Counted from the first letter of the stretch, positions 26,566 to 34,811 are shown. The stretch: 64,000 nt of DNA from Bacillus sp. B-jedd (GCF_000821085.1 NZ_CCXR01000001.1:1881001-1945000), one strand, 5' to 3'. Made by a program: numbers and translations. The notes: a model not told the origin generated them from the sequence alone.

Positions 26566-26602
26566 CCGTACAAAGGGGCAATTCCTTTGTACGGTTTTTT
26601 TG
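26566..26602 (+). terminator. Terminator of peroxiredoxin 1
   Basis: Perfect 10-bp stem CCGTACAAAG / CTTTGTACGG and a TTTTTTT tail, 10 bp after the stop codon. Confidence 0.92.
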
Positions 26603-26818
26603 TTCCAGCACGAGGCCTCTCAGGTTTACTGCCAAAACAACAAAGAGCTGCAGCAAAAATCCATTCAATCTTCAGAATAGGTTAACAATATGTCTGTGTG
26701 GTATACTGAATTTGGCAGCTGGTCTTAATACTAGGGGATGAATGGCTGCCGAGTTATTACATATGAGATTGCCACTGGCTTTAGAGCCATAGACCATATA
26801 GAACATGGAGGGGCTGCT

Positions 26819-27709
26819 TTGTTAACGAACCATTTAGATTTTAGACTAGAGCCACGACTGAGAGAGTTGTATGCGGAGCATAAAAAGCGGGCTGATAAGA
26901 TTGATTGGGGTTATCATGAATTTTTGCCATGGGATAAAGCAATGGATTTCAGGCGGGTTCCGTGGGATCCAAGCCAAGTTACCCTTCCAGCGTCTGTCAT
27001 CACAGCAGTTGAAACGGCGCTGTTAACGGAAGTAAACCTGCCGTGGTTCACCTCGTATTTGGAGCAGACCTTCAAGGGATCGTTATCGGTTATTAAAGAA
27101 TTCGTCCATACATGGACATCCGAGGAGGATCAGCATTCAAATCTGCTCGAAAATTATTTATTAATTACCCGTAATGTTGAGCCGATGCGTCTCCACCAAC
27201 TGCATAAACAAACAGTTGAGAACGGCTGGAACCCGGATTTCCATACGCCTTTTGAAACGATGGTGTATACGTCCATGCAGGAGCTTGCGACAATGGTATT
27301 CTATTATAATGTCGCAAAAGTTGCCGGCCCGCATGACAAAGACTTGTCGAGTCTGCTGCGGCGCCTCGCCAAGGATGAAACGCTGCACTACACCTTTTAC
27401 CGGGAAGTCATCAAGTACCATTTGGAATTGGAGCCAAATTATTGCTACCATCTAGCCAATGTCATTATGAACTTTAAAATGCCCGGTGCCGTTATGCCTG
27501 ATTTTGAAAATCGGATGGCCATCATTGCCAAGGAAGCAAACTACGGCCCACTTGAATACTTTGACCAGGTGCTGGATGTCATTATTGATTACTGGGATAT
27601 TGAAAACCTGCGACCGATTGCACCTGAAGCGGAAAAGGCAAGGCTCGACATCTTAAATTATCATGCTAGATTGAAAAGAGTCAGAGATCGATTTTATAGA
27701 AAACAGTAA
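26819..27709 (+). CDS. Acyl-ACP desaturase (soluble di-iron)
   Basis: A 296-residue member of the fatty-acid desaturase type 2 family, a ferritin-like di-iron enzyme that puts a double bond into acyl chains on acyl-carrier protein using O2. Ligand motifs are a first Glu (ETALLTE, ~37-45), EEDQH (ExxH, ~104-108), a third Glu (MQELATM ~157) and DETLH (ExxH, ~188-192). TTG 26819 is chosen because GGAGGGG is 5 nt upstream; the longer ATG frame from 26738 has no site. It sits between the two selenoperoxiredoxin genes, each unit with its own terminator. Confidence 0.88.
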   Translation: MLTNHLDFRLEPRLRELYAEHKKRADKIDWGYHEFLPWDKAMDFRRVPWDPSQVTLPASVITAVETALLTEVNLPWFTSYLEQTFKGSLSVIKEFVHTWTSEEDQHSNLLENYLLITRNVEPMRLHQLHKQTVENGWNPDFHTPFETMVYTSMQELATMVFYYNVAKVAGPHDKDLSSLLRRLAKDETLHYTFYREVIKYHLELEPNYCYHLANVIMNFKMPGAVMPDFENRMAIIAKEANYGPLEYFDQVLDVIIDYWDIENLRPIAPEAEKARLDILNYHARLKRVRDRFYRKQ

Positions 27710-27713
27710 ATGA

Positions 27714-27744
27714 TCAGCCAGCGGGAAACTGCTGGTTTTTCTTT
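27714..27744 (+). terminator. Terminator of the desaturase gene
   Basis: CCAGC / GCTGG stem with an 8-nt loop and TTTTTCTTTT, just after the stop codon. Confidence 0.8.
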
Positions 27745-27865
27745 TGCCCAAATTTTTGTGTTCATATGGCGTCTTAGCAGCACAAGGACAAAAACCAGTA
27801 CGTACTATAACAAATAATGAAAAATTCCTATTAACCGAAATATTGCCGAGGAGGGGATGGGTGAC

Positions 27866-28471
27866 ATGCAACAGAGGGAAAACATCGAAGGGAAACTCCC
27901 ATTTTGTGCGCAGACGAATGATACCGCGCCGCATTTTACGGCAGAGGCCTATGATAATACTGACAAGTCCATTAAGAAAATTCGGCTGGCAGATTACCGG
28001 GGCCGCTGGGTAATCCTGTTTTTCTATTCCAGCAACTTCACCTTCGTCTGACCGACCGAATTGGCGGCGGTCGCCGCTATTCATGATCAATTCTTGGCAT
28101 TGAACACACAGATTCTTGCCATCAGCACCGACAGTGTCTACTCCCATAAAGTTTTCACTGAAACATCGCCATCCGCGGCGAAAGTCCGGTTTCCGCTCCT
28201 GAGCGACCGGACCCACGCCATCAGCCGGGCATATCGCGCACTAAATGAGAAAATAGGTGCAACGTTCAGGGTTACTGTCATCATTGATCCGGAAGGGAAG
28301 ATTTGTGCAAAATTCGTCTATCCTCCGGAAGTCGGCCGCAACGTCTACGAGATTCTCCGGGTCGTCCAGGGCATCCAATACGGCAGGAAAACAGGCGAAG
28401 GAGTGCCCGCCAATTGGGTGCCGGGGAAACCGGGCATCAGGCGGGACACGAACATGATCGGGAAGTACTAG
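27866..28471 (+). CDS. Selenocysteine peroxiredoxin 2 (AhpC/Prx1 type, in-frame UGA)
   Basis: Read through one TGA (28049-28051), this is a 201-residue typical peroxiredoxin: APHFTAEAYD, LADYRGRWVILFFY, SNFTFV-U-PTELAAV, ISTDSVYSHKVF, FPLLSDRTHAISRAY, FRVTVIIDPEGKI, and VPANWVPGKPG at the end. The TGA is residue 62, exactly the peroxidatic cysteine of FTFVCPTE. The usual C-terminal resolving cysteine (VCPANW) is missing: the protein has GVPANW. ATG 27866 follows a GAGGAGGGG site by ~9 nt. A GC-rich bSECIS-like hairpin follows the TGA. Function: peroxide reduction, probably with a different recycling partner from 2-Cys AhpC. Confidence 0.82.
28049..28078 (+). promoter_or_regulatory. bSECIS-like element of peroxiredoxin 2
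   Basis: GGCGGC (28063-28068) pairs with GCCGCT (28073-28078; five Watson-Crick pairs and one G-U) around the loop GGTC. The loop starts 17 nt after the UGA with two G. The Escherichia coli fdhF element also has GGUC in its apical loop. Confidence 0.72.
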
Positions 28472-28539
28472 CGAGAATGGAAAGATGATTGAGGAGTACT
28501 GCAGCAAAAACTGCTTGGAATATAGCGGAACCATTAAAT

Positions 28540-28568
28540 AAAGCATCGATTTTAATATCGGTGCTTTA
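28540..28568. terminator. Terminator between peroxiredoxin 2 and the minus-strand membrane gene
   Basis: AAAGCATCGAT / ATCGGTGCTTT stem with A- or T-rich flanks on both sides; it can work in both directions. Confidence 0.7.
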
Positions 28569-28582
28569 AATGTTATTTAGAT

Positions 28583-28897
28583 CTACTTTGCTGTTTTGCG
28601 CCAATATACATTCAGGGTAATCAAATTTAAAATGACTGTTACGATGAGAAGAACTGCCGAGGCATATGCGACAGCATACATCGTGTCCTCAAGAGCACCC
28701 CAATCCTTCACAATCACCAACCGATATGTATATATAATTTGGAAACATAACGATGTGCTACAAGCAAAGAGGCTAATTATTGATAGAACTAACCAATTTT
28801 TATTATCCTGTTTTTTCTCTGTCGTAAGATTAATCATAGGAAGTATCCAGGAGATTAATCCGAGTACAAGACTTCCAAGGTTGAGCCAACCATACAT
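28583..28897 (-). CDS. Conserved four-helix membrane protein
   Basis: A 104-residue protein with four membrane segments (about 5-22, 36-56, 70-90 shifted, 78-100) and the N-terminus LGSLVLGLISWILPMIN. I have seen similar sequences in Bacillus, sometimes mislabelled as a cytochrome oxidase subunit 4, but no heme or copper ligands are visible. Function unknown. ATG follows GGGGGTTAAGG. Confidence 0.72.
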   Translation of the reverse strand: MYGWLNLGSLVLGLISWILPMINLTTEKKQDNKNWLVLSIISLFACSTSLCFQIIYTYRLVIVKDWGALEDTMYAVAYASAVLLIVTVILNLITLNVYWRKTAK

Positions 28898-29101
28898 AAC
28901 CTTAACCCCCAGTTGGAGATAGATGTGATATTATAAAATTATACCATTTATTGAATTTTCTTACTTAAATAGACAATATCCCGATTTTATTCCTTTCCCA
29001 GTAGCCTTTGTCTGAAAAGCTTATCTTGAGTTCAAAACGTATTGTTTTTTGGAAATATGGTTACATAAAAATATTGAAACAGAATCATGGAGGGGAGCCG
29101 A

Positions 29102-29800
29102 ATGTCAGAGACGAGAATAATGCCAAAGCCACACAGGTATGCAGTTTGCGCGAGTGAAGAGATGCCGATTAAGGAATTTTACAAAGGGGTGTTTGAGGAG
29201 GTTTTTATTTTCTATCATCCATTTATAAAAACCACACCCCATTGCTATGAAACTTGGAAATCTGGTACTTATCTTGGAAAAAACAATATTTTAGAACATT
29301 GCGAGCCAATTTACTGGGCAGAGTTCCTAAAATTAGCCGCCATTGAAAACGTTAAAAAGCTGGATATAGGACTGCGAACATATATTGGGGGATTGAACGA
29401 AAAGTTTGAAGATAAGGCAACGGCAAAAACCATTCAGGATGTATGCGAAAAAAATAAAATGATCGTACCGTCTGAAGGATTTTTTTCGGAATTCCTCATT
29501 AATAAAATTCTATACGCCATTAAAAAAGAAGGCAACGAGTGGATATGGTGCGGCGATGAATTTGGTTCGGAACGGAAATTGCAGTTCATTGATGATTTAA
29601 TTCATGATGATCAGAGTGGCAACCAAAGGATTAATTTATTTACACACGATCATGAAATTTTGCTGACAACCCATTGGGATAGCCATTTTTCTCTTCTGTG
29701 CTCGGATAAGGAAACCGTCAAGAAAATCGTGAATGCTTGTAATCTTGAAGGCTTTTATTGCACGGATAGAACCAAGATATATTGGAGTATCTTCGACTAA
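29102..29800 (+). CDS. DUF2711-like protein
   Basis: A 232-residue soluble protein. The middle (PSEGFFSEFLINKILYAIKKEG) and the end (LLTTHWDSHFSLLCS...NLEGFYCTDRTKIYW) resemble DUF2711 proteins of Bacillus as I remember them. Function unknown, and no catalytic motif is clear. ATG 29102 follows GGAGGGG by 6 nt; the ATG at 29087 overlaps that site. Confidence 0.6.
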   Translation: MSETRIMPKPHRYAVCASEEMPIKEFYKGVFEEVFIFYHPFIKTTPHCYETWKSGTYLGKNNILEHCEPIYWAEFLKLAAIENVKKLDIGLRTYIGGLNEKFEDKATAKTIQDVCEKNKMIVPSEGFFSEFLINKILYAIKKEGNEWIWCGDEFGSERKLQFIDDLIHDDQSGNQRINLFTHDHEILLTTHWDSHFSLLCSDKETVKKIVNACNLEGFYCTDRTKIYWSIFD

Positions 29801-29901
29801 AATGAAGTAAGGCTTTTTAATAACCGCTACTAAGAGCTTGCAAAAGTTGAAAAGCATTAAAAACTCAAACCTTTAACAAGGACAAGGGTGATAAATGTCT
29901 A

Positions 29902-30126
29902 ATGACGAACATCGATAAAAGAAATCGATTAAGTGACGAGCCTTTTAGTTTCCGAGTGACAAAAGATAATACGGTCTTTTTGGAGTATAATGGCAAACAA
30001 GTGAAGATCTTAAAAGGAAGAGAAGCAGAGAAATTTTTAAAAAGAATGAAAGCTGCTGGGAATACAACAGAAGAACAACTAGTTATGGCGAAGATTACGG
30101 GTAATTTCAAGAGGGGTAATGAATGA
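29902..30126 (+). CDS. Small conserved basic protein
   Basis: A 74-residue soluble, basic protein (FRVTKDNTVFLEYNGKQVKIL, KGREAEKFLKRM). I recall similar short proteins in Bacillus without assigned role. The start is ATG 29902; AAGGGTG lies a little far upstream (13 nt). A tiny membrane-peptide gene follows 18 bp later. Confidence 0.65.
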   Translation: MTNIDKRNRLSDEPFSFRVTKDNTVFLEYNGKQVKILKGREAEKFLKRMKAAGNTTEEQLVMAKITGNFKRGNE

Positions 30127-30144
30127 AGTTTAGGGGGATGCATC

Positions 30145-30249
30145 TTGAAAAAAGACAAAAATAAAGACATGATAAAAGTGATAACTGTTTTCGGTATAGG
30201 ATCTATTTTGGTTTTAATGGTTCCTTTGTTCTTTTATTCATTTTTATAG
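30145..30249 (+). CDS. Small single-helix membrane peptide
   Basis: A 34-residue peptide from a TTG start with AGGGGG 7 nt upstream: a basic N-terminus (MKKDKNKDMIK) then one hydrophobic segment (VITVFGIGSILVLMVPLFFY). It lies just after the 74-residue gene and may be in one operon with it. No family known; short membrane peptides of this kind are common in Bacillus. Confidence 0.55.
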   Translation: MKKDKNKDMIKVITVFGIGSILVLMVPLFFYSFL

Positions 30250-30278
30250 CCTGGTATTGATGGTAGATTTAGCAAGCT

Positions 30279-30350
30279 GCTAGTGCTGTGATCCAAGAGG
30301 ATTAGGGCACTTTTTTGTTGGACTTCTTATTGAAGGGGTGGGATTTTATA
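30279..30350 (+). repeat. Dispersed terminator-type repeat, copy 1
   Basis: A hairpin (GTGCTGTGATCC / GGATTAGGGCAC) and T run, followed by TTGGACTTCTTATTGAAGGGG. Copies 2 (about 36795) and 3 (about 62440) have the same order: GATCC-type stem, T run, TTGAATTCCTTATTGA and a GGGC stretch. Confidence 0.8.
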
Positions 30351-30386
30351 AAAAGCTATTCAAAACAATTAACAGGGAGGGTAGAC

Positions 30387-30854
30387 ATGAATATTGCTTT
30401 TAAAAGAATGTCAGAAAAAGAATTTCGGGTATATTTCGAAGATAAGGTTGAGAGATATAGTCATGTGCTATCAGAAAATGCACATGAAGCGAGCAACGAA
30501 GAACCACTATCTAAGGCACGTAAACAGTTAAATAATCTACTTCCAAAAGGAACAGAAACCCCTAGTCATCATTTATTTAATATATATCAAGCTGACGAGT
30601 TGATTGGATACGTTTGGATAAAAGTTGAAAAAGAAAAGAAAAGTGCATTCCTTTATGAAATTTATATTTTCGAAAAATATCGAGGGAAAGGTTTTGGAAC
30701 CAGAGTAATGAAACATATGGAGGTTTGGTTAGAAGAGGAAGGAATTTTGTACTTTAAACTGCATGTTTTTGGCCGTAATGAAGGGGCAAGGAAGCTTTAT
30801 GAGGAACTTGGTTTCGAAATAGCAGGTATAAATATGATGAAAACTATAAACTAA
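30387..30854 (+). CDS. GNAT family N-acetyltransferase
   Basis: A 155-residue acetyltransferase. Motif A is IFEKYRGKGFGTRVMKHM (residues ~88-105), followed by FKLHVFGRNEGARKLYEELGF. The start ATG 30387 has GGGAGGG 5 nt upstream; the 24 upstream codons in frame have no site and overlap the dispersed repeat. Substrate unknown. Low GC. Confidence 0.87.
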   Translation: MNIAFKRMSEKEFRVYFEDKVERYSHVLSENAHEASNEEPLSKARKQLNNLLPKGTETPSHHLFNIYQADELIGYVWIKVEKEKKSAFLYEIYIFEKYRGKGFGTRVMKHMEVWLEEEGILYFKLHVFGRNEGARKLYEELGFEIAGINMMKTIN

Positions 30855-30910
30855 CACTTAGTAGTTCAGATACAAAAGTCAATGCTTGCCCTACTTGAAA
30901 TAGTCAAATG

Positions 30911-30950
30911 AAAAGTCAGTTCCTTTATTTACAGGGAATTGACTTTTTTA
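30911..30950 (+). terminator. Terminator of the acetyltransferase gene
   Basis: AAAAGTCAGTTCC / GGGAATTGACTTTTTT hairpin, about 55 bp after the stop codon. Confidence 0.85.
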
Positions 30951-31053
30951 AGATTGATTTTGCCAAGCTTTAAATCTGCAATGTTGGTTGTTCCCCTTAA
31001 GGATTCAGGAATTAACTAATAAAAACAACGAGTCCTCCAGTTATCACATCATC

Positions 31054-31070
31054 TTAAGAATTCTTAAGAA
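31054..31070 (+). promoter_or_regulatory. 10-bp direct repeat operator before the methyltransferase operon
   Basis: TTAAGAA at 31054-31060 and again at 31064-31070, followed by ATTCCCTTACTGTTT. The same repeat with the same spacing is at 33521-33537 before the TVP38 gene, also followed by ATTCGCATACTATTT. Such tandem sites one helical turn apart are typical of OmpR-family regulators, and one is encoded here at 31737. Confidence 0.7.
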
Positions 31071-31142
31071 ATTCCCTTACTGTTTCTTTATGTTTCAAGT
31101 CTATTCTAGCCATAGCAGGCAACTCAAAGGAGTGAATAGGAC

Positions 31143-31700
31143 TTGAAAACAATAAAGTTTTTTCTACAATATTTGTTTTACCCAAGAAAGGTGGGGGCTG
31201 TTTTACCGAGTTCAGAGTATTTAGCTGAAAAAATGATTGAAACAATTGAATTCCAATCAGCCAACTATATTGTTGAATATGGAGCAGGAACTGGGGTTTT
31301 TACAGAGAAAATCTTAAAATACCGAAAACCCAATACCATTGTTATGTTATTTGAGAGTAACAAAATGTTTTACGAAACGTTGAGAGAAAAATTTAAAGAA
31401 GAAAACAACCTGATCATCATAAACGATACCGCAGAGAATATTGACAAATATATAAAACAACATGGTTTTCCCTATATTGACTATGTGATTTCGGGTTTGC
31501 CATTTGCGAGTTTGCCCAAGAATGTCTCGAATGGTATCTTGAATAAATCAAGAACGTTTTTGAAAAACGGAGGTAGGTTTATTACTTTTCAATATACTCT
31601 ACTTAAAAGGGAACTTTTTAACCAGCACTTTGAACAAATAGACATTAAACGCGAATACAGAAATGTTCCGCCTGCTTTTGTGTTAAGCTGCCACAATTAA
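31143..31700 (+). CDS. SAM-dependent methyltransferase (rRNA-adenine/phospholipid methyltransferase-like)
   Basis: A 185-residue methyltransferase. Motif I is VEYGAGTGVFTEKIL (residues ~44-58); the N-terminus FFLQYLFYPRKVGAVLPSSEYLAEKM and the later SGLPFASLP resemble the PmtA/KsgA-like group that methylates phosphatidylethanolamine or is labelled rRNA adenine methyltransferase. The start is TTG with AAAGGAG upstream. It is the first gene of a three-gene unit with an OmpR-type two-component system, behind a likely autoregulated promoter. Confidence 0.82.
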   Translation: MKTIKFFLQYLFYPRKVGAVLPSSEYLAEKMIETIEFQSANYIVEYGAGTGVFTEKILKYRKPNTIVMLFESNKMFYETLREKFKEENNLIIINDTAENIDKYIKQHGFPYIDYVISGLPFASLPKNVSNGILNKSRTFLKNGGRFITFQYTLLKRELFNQHFEQIDIKREYRNVPPAFVLSCHN

Positions 31701-31736
31701 CTGGTTGAGCGAAGGGAAAAAAGGATGTGATGAAGA

Positions 31737-32420
31737 GTGGGCACGAAAATTTTAATTATTGATGATGATAAGGAGATTCGAAACCTTATATCTGTTTATT
31801 TGGAGAATGAAGGGATCCAAACTAAAAAGGCCGAAGATGCCGTTGAAGGCTTAAAACTGCTGGATAAGGAGGTGTTTGACCTTATAATCCTGGACATAAT
31901 GATGCCAAAAATGGACGGAATTGAAGCGTGTATGAAGATCCGGGAGGAACGCCATATGCCTATTATTATGATTTCGGCAAAATCAGAAGATATGGATAAA
32001 ATCCAGGGACTTGCTTCTGGAGCGGATGATTACATTTCCAAACCATTTAACCCATTGGAACTTATTGCAAGAGTAAAGTCCCAACTTAGACGGTACAGAA
32101 AATATAACGCTGTAACCGAAAGTAAAAATGTTATGGAGGTTGGCAATTTAACCATTAATACAGATACACGCCAAGTATGGGTTGGAAATAAAGAGGTTAG
32201 GCTTACTCCGAAGGAATTCGATATATTGGAACTGCTTGCCCGAAATAAGGGCATTGTGTTGAGTGTCAGTAAAATTTATGAAGCTGTTTGGAAGGAAGAT
32301 TATCTAAGATCAGATAATACAGTCATGGTTCATATCACGAAAATCAGGGAAAAAATTGAGGAAGATCCCAAGCATCCCATTTATATAAAAACAGTATGGG
32401 GTTTAGGGTATAAAATATGA
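31737..32420 (+). CDS. OmpR/PhoB-family response regulator
   Basis: A 227-residue regulator: receiver domain 1-118 with acidic pocket DDD at 9-11, phosphoacceptor Asp53 (LILDIMMP) and Lys ~102; winged-helix domain ~130-225 with LTPKEFDILELLA and TVWGLGYKI. The start is GTG 31737. It overlaps the kinase gene by 4 bp. It probably binds the TTAAGAA direct repeats before this operon and before the TVP38 gene (inference). Confidence 0.93.
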   Translation: MGTKILIIDDDKEIRNLISVYLENEGIQTKKAEDAVEGLKLLDKEVFDLIILDIMMPKMDGIEACMKIREERHMPIIMISAKSEDMDKIQGLASGADDYISKPFNPLELIARVKSQLRRYRKYNAVTESKNVMEVGNLTINTDTRQVWVGNKEVRLTPKEFDILELLARNKGIVLSVSKIYEAVWKEDYLRSDNTVMVHITKIREKIEEDPKHPIYIKTVWGLGYKI

Positions 32421-33517
32421 GGAGTCATAAATTTAAAAATACACTTATCTTTAAACTTCTGATAGCGATCGCAGTAAGTTTTCTTGTTTCAATGGCGGTA
32501 CTGGTTAGCTTTTCTTGGCTTATTATACTGTTTTTTAATATCCATTACGTGAGTGAACTCAGTATAGTGACATATAATATCATCGAGTTAACCTTATTTT
32601 CATTTTCATTCTTAGTAACTTTCTATTTGATGATAAGGAAAAAATTACTCTACCTAAAAATGATTACCGATAGCGTTAATGACATTGCTGCTGGAAAATT
32701 AGGACTGACAATTGAACTGGCAGGTAAAGATGAATTAAGTCAACTTGCTCAAAATATTAATGGCATGTCCAAAGAATTAGCTAATAAATTTGACTATGAA
32801 AGACAATTGGAAATGGCAAAAAATGAACTCATTACAAACGTCTCGCATGATTTGCGGTCTCCTTTAACCTCTATCATTGGATATTTGGATTTATTGAGGA
32901 AGGGTAATTATTCAGACCAAAAACAACTAAATGATTATCTTGATACCTCCTATTTAAAATCAAAACGACTTGAATCCCTAATTAATGAGCTTTTTGAATA
33001 TACCAGGTTATCAAGTCCTGATGTCAAGCTTGACTATAGTGAAGTGGGTATGACGGGACTTCTGGAACAGTTAATCGGGGAATACATTCCTATTTTTGAA
33101 AGGGAAAAGCTTACGATTGTAAAGGCATTACCTAATGAGGAAATCCATATTGCGATGGATGTTGAAAAAATGGTTCGTGTTTATGAAAATCTTTTTATGA
33201 ATGCCATTAAATACAGCTTAAAACCTTCTGACATACACATTAGTCTCGATAGACTTGATTCCTTGGTAATTTTGAAAATATCAAACCAGGTTGAAAATCC
33301 TCCACTTGAGGACCTCAATAAATTATTTGAACGGTTTTTTGTTGGAGACAAGGCTAGAAAGAATAATCAAGGGACAGGTCTTGGACTTGCCATTTCAAAA
33401 AGAATTGTTGAATTGCATGGTGGAACGATTCAAGGAGAATATAAAGAAGGTTGGCTAACCTTTATGGTTGAGCATCAGTTAAATAGCTGTTTAAGGGATT
33501 TTACTCGCTTATCCTGA
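32417..33517 (+). CDS. Sensor histidine kinase
   Basis: A 366-residue membrane kinase: two membrane segments (about 12-40 and 50-72) with a very short loop between, a HAMP-like linker (~75-125), a HisKA domain with His144 in NVSHDLRSPL and a HATPase with N-box NLFMNAIKYS and G-box NQGTGLGLAIS. The small external loop suggests it senses the membrane or antimicrobial stress in the membrane. Starts in the ATGA overlap with the regulator gene. Confidence 0.93.
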   Translation: MRSHKFKNTLIFKLLIAIAVSFLVSMAVLVSFSWLIILFFNIHYVSELSIVTYNIIELTLFSFSFLVTFYLMIRKKLLYLKMITDSVNDIAAGKLGLTIELAGKDELSQLAQNINGMSKELANKFDYERQLEMAKNELITNVSHDLRSPLTSIIGYLDLLRKGNYSDQKQLNDYLDTSYLKSKRLESLINELFEYTRLSSPDVKLDYSEVGMTGLLEQLIGEYIPIFEREKLTIVKALPNEEIHIAMDVEKMVRVYENLFMNAIKYSLKPSDIHISLDRLDSLVILKISNQVENPPLEDLNKLFERFFVGDKARKNNQGTGLGLAISKRIVELHGGTIQGEYKEGWLTFMVEHQLNSCLRDFTRLS

Positions 33518-33520
33518 AAC

Positions 33521-33537
33521 TTAAGAAATCTTAAGAA
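33521..33537 (+). promoter_or_regulatory. 10-bp direct repeat operator before the TVP38 gene
   Basis: TTAAGAA at 33521-33527 and 33531-33537, directly after the kinase stop codon. It matches the repeat at 31054-31070 in spacing and in its 3' flank (ATTCNCNNACTNTTT). Confidence 0.7.
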
Positions 33538-33605
33538 ATTCGCATACTATTTTTTAATCTTCTTTGCTTATGATATTTATATCAAAGGCAAAGGATGGGA
33601 ATAAA

Positions 33606-34241
33606 TTGAAAAAGAATCTTGCTGTTGTGGCCATATGGATTTTAACCGTTTATATATTTAAGGAGAATGGTCTGCTGTCACTTGACTTGGTTGCATTAAA
33701 GGAATACATTGCTGCAAACCAAGAATACGCTATGTTAATATTTATTGGTGTTTGGGTCGTCAGGCTTTTTGCCTTTATACCGGGTGTCCCGCTCATGATA
33801 GTAGGTGGAATTTGCTTTGGTCCAGTGCAAGGCTTTATTCTTTCTATGGTAGGAATGGCGATTAGCGAAACATTGGTATATGTAGTTTCAAAAGCCCTAT
33901 CAAGCAATAAGTTTAATCTCTTTCTTGAACGTAAAAATCCACAATTAAAAGCCCTTTTAATGAAGCATAATTATAAGTTTTTAGCTTTAGGAATCATCTG
34001 TCCCATTGCCCCATCCGATGTCATTTGCTTTATGTCAGCATCCATTGGCATTCATTATCGAACCTATATCTTAACGGTCATTATCTCAAACATCCCAATC
34101 ATGATGTTGTTTAGCTTTCTAGGAATCACAATGGGTGAATCTTTACTAGGTGTTATCCTAATCCTATTGTCTGCTGCCATTATTTTGGTCCTGACTATTA
34201 AAATTTGGACAAATTTAAAACAGGAGCCATGCAATTCCTAG
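33606..34241 (+). CDS. TVP38/TMEM64 (DedA-like) membrane protein
   Basis: A 211-residue membrane protein of the TVP38/SNARE-associated family, close to DedA proteins that move lipids across the membrane. It has about five segments; FIPGVPLMIVGGICFGPVQG (residues ~55-74) is the family signature. The start is TTG 33606 with AAAGGATGGG upstream. The shared operator suggests control by the neighbouring two-component system, so lipid methyltransferase and lipid transporter would be co-regulated. Confidence 0.85.
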   Translation: MKKNLAVVAIWILTVYIFKENGLLSLDLVALKEYIAANQEYAMLIFIGVWVVRLFAFIPGVPLMIVGGICFGPVQGFILSMVGMAISETLVYVVSKALSSNKFNLFLERKNPQLKALLMKHNYKFLALGIICPIAPSDVICFMSASIGIHYRTYILTVIISNIPIMMLFSFLGITMGESLLGVILILLSAAIILVLTIKIWTNLKQEPCNS

Positions 34242-34359
34242 TTATTTAGACAGGGTGCCGTAGCAATACCTTGTTGGATTAAACAGGACTTGGATTAAGA
34301 AATAGGGAAAATTTTAACATGGAAGATTGGCAATGTTGATAATTATACACAGAAAATAA

Positions 34360-34390
34360 AGGAGGCAGTCCAAATTCGGACTGCCTTTTC
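34360..34390. terminator. Bidirectional terminator
   Basis: Perfect 9-bp stem AGGCAGTCC / GGACTGCCT with a 6-nt loop, A-rich on one side and TTTTC on the other, between the convergent TVP38 and acetyltransferase genes. Confidence 0.88.
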
Positions 34391-34412
34391 TTCTGGCAAA
34401 ATAAACACCAAT

Positions 34413-34811
34413 TTAGATTCCCGACTGCCTGTCATAGTTCCTGAAAAGCATGCCGTTCGCTTTAAACATGCCGAACTTTTCGTAGTAGGGGACGAGGTCG
34501 TCATCGCAGCACAGGTCAATCATGTAAATACCGCGCAGATGTTCGAGCATCTTGCTTACGAGTTCCTGGCCGATTCCTTTGCCTTGGTATTCCGGCAGCA
34601 CCTCGAGGAGGGGGATATAGGCGGAAAGGACACCGTCGCTGATTGCGGTAATGAAACCGATAACCTGTTCGCCTTCCACCGCCAATACGATATGGCTGCT
34701 ATTTTGCAAAAGCTTCAAGTGGGTTTCCGGGCTCGGCGGATTCGGCCAGCCCACGAAAAATCCGTTCAGCATATCGGCTGTAATTTCTTCAAGTGTATGT
34801 GTATAGTTCAT
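34413..34811 (-). CDS. GNAT family N-acetyltransferase
   Basis: A 132-residue short acetyltransferase with motif A LLEVLPEYQGKGIGQELVSKM (residues ~68-88) and the usual end YYEKFGMFKANGML. Short GNAT proteins of this type are common in Bacillus. Substrate unknown. The ATG lies after AGGAGTTGATCGT. Confidence 0.88.
   Translation of the reverse strand: MNYTHTLEEITADMLNGFFVGWPNPPSPETHLKLLQNSSHIVLAVEGEQVIGFITAISDGVLSAYIPLLEVLPEYQGKGIGQELVSKMLEHLRGIYMIDLCCDDDLVPYYEKFGMFKANGMLFRNYDRQSGI

Noticed and set aside
26233..28051. The two in-frame TGA codons as plain nonsense mutations (pseudogenes)
   Set aside because: Both fall on the catalytic Cys codon, both genes are otherwise intact with good start sites and terminators, and both have SECIS-like hairpins at the right distance. 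A pseudogene reading stays possible only if the genome lacks the sel genes.
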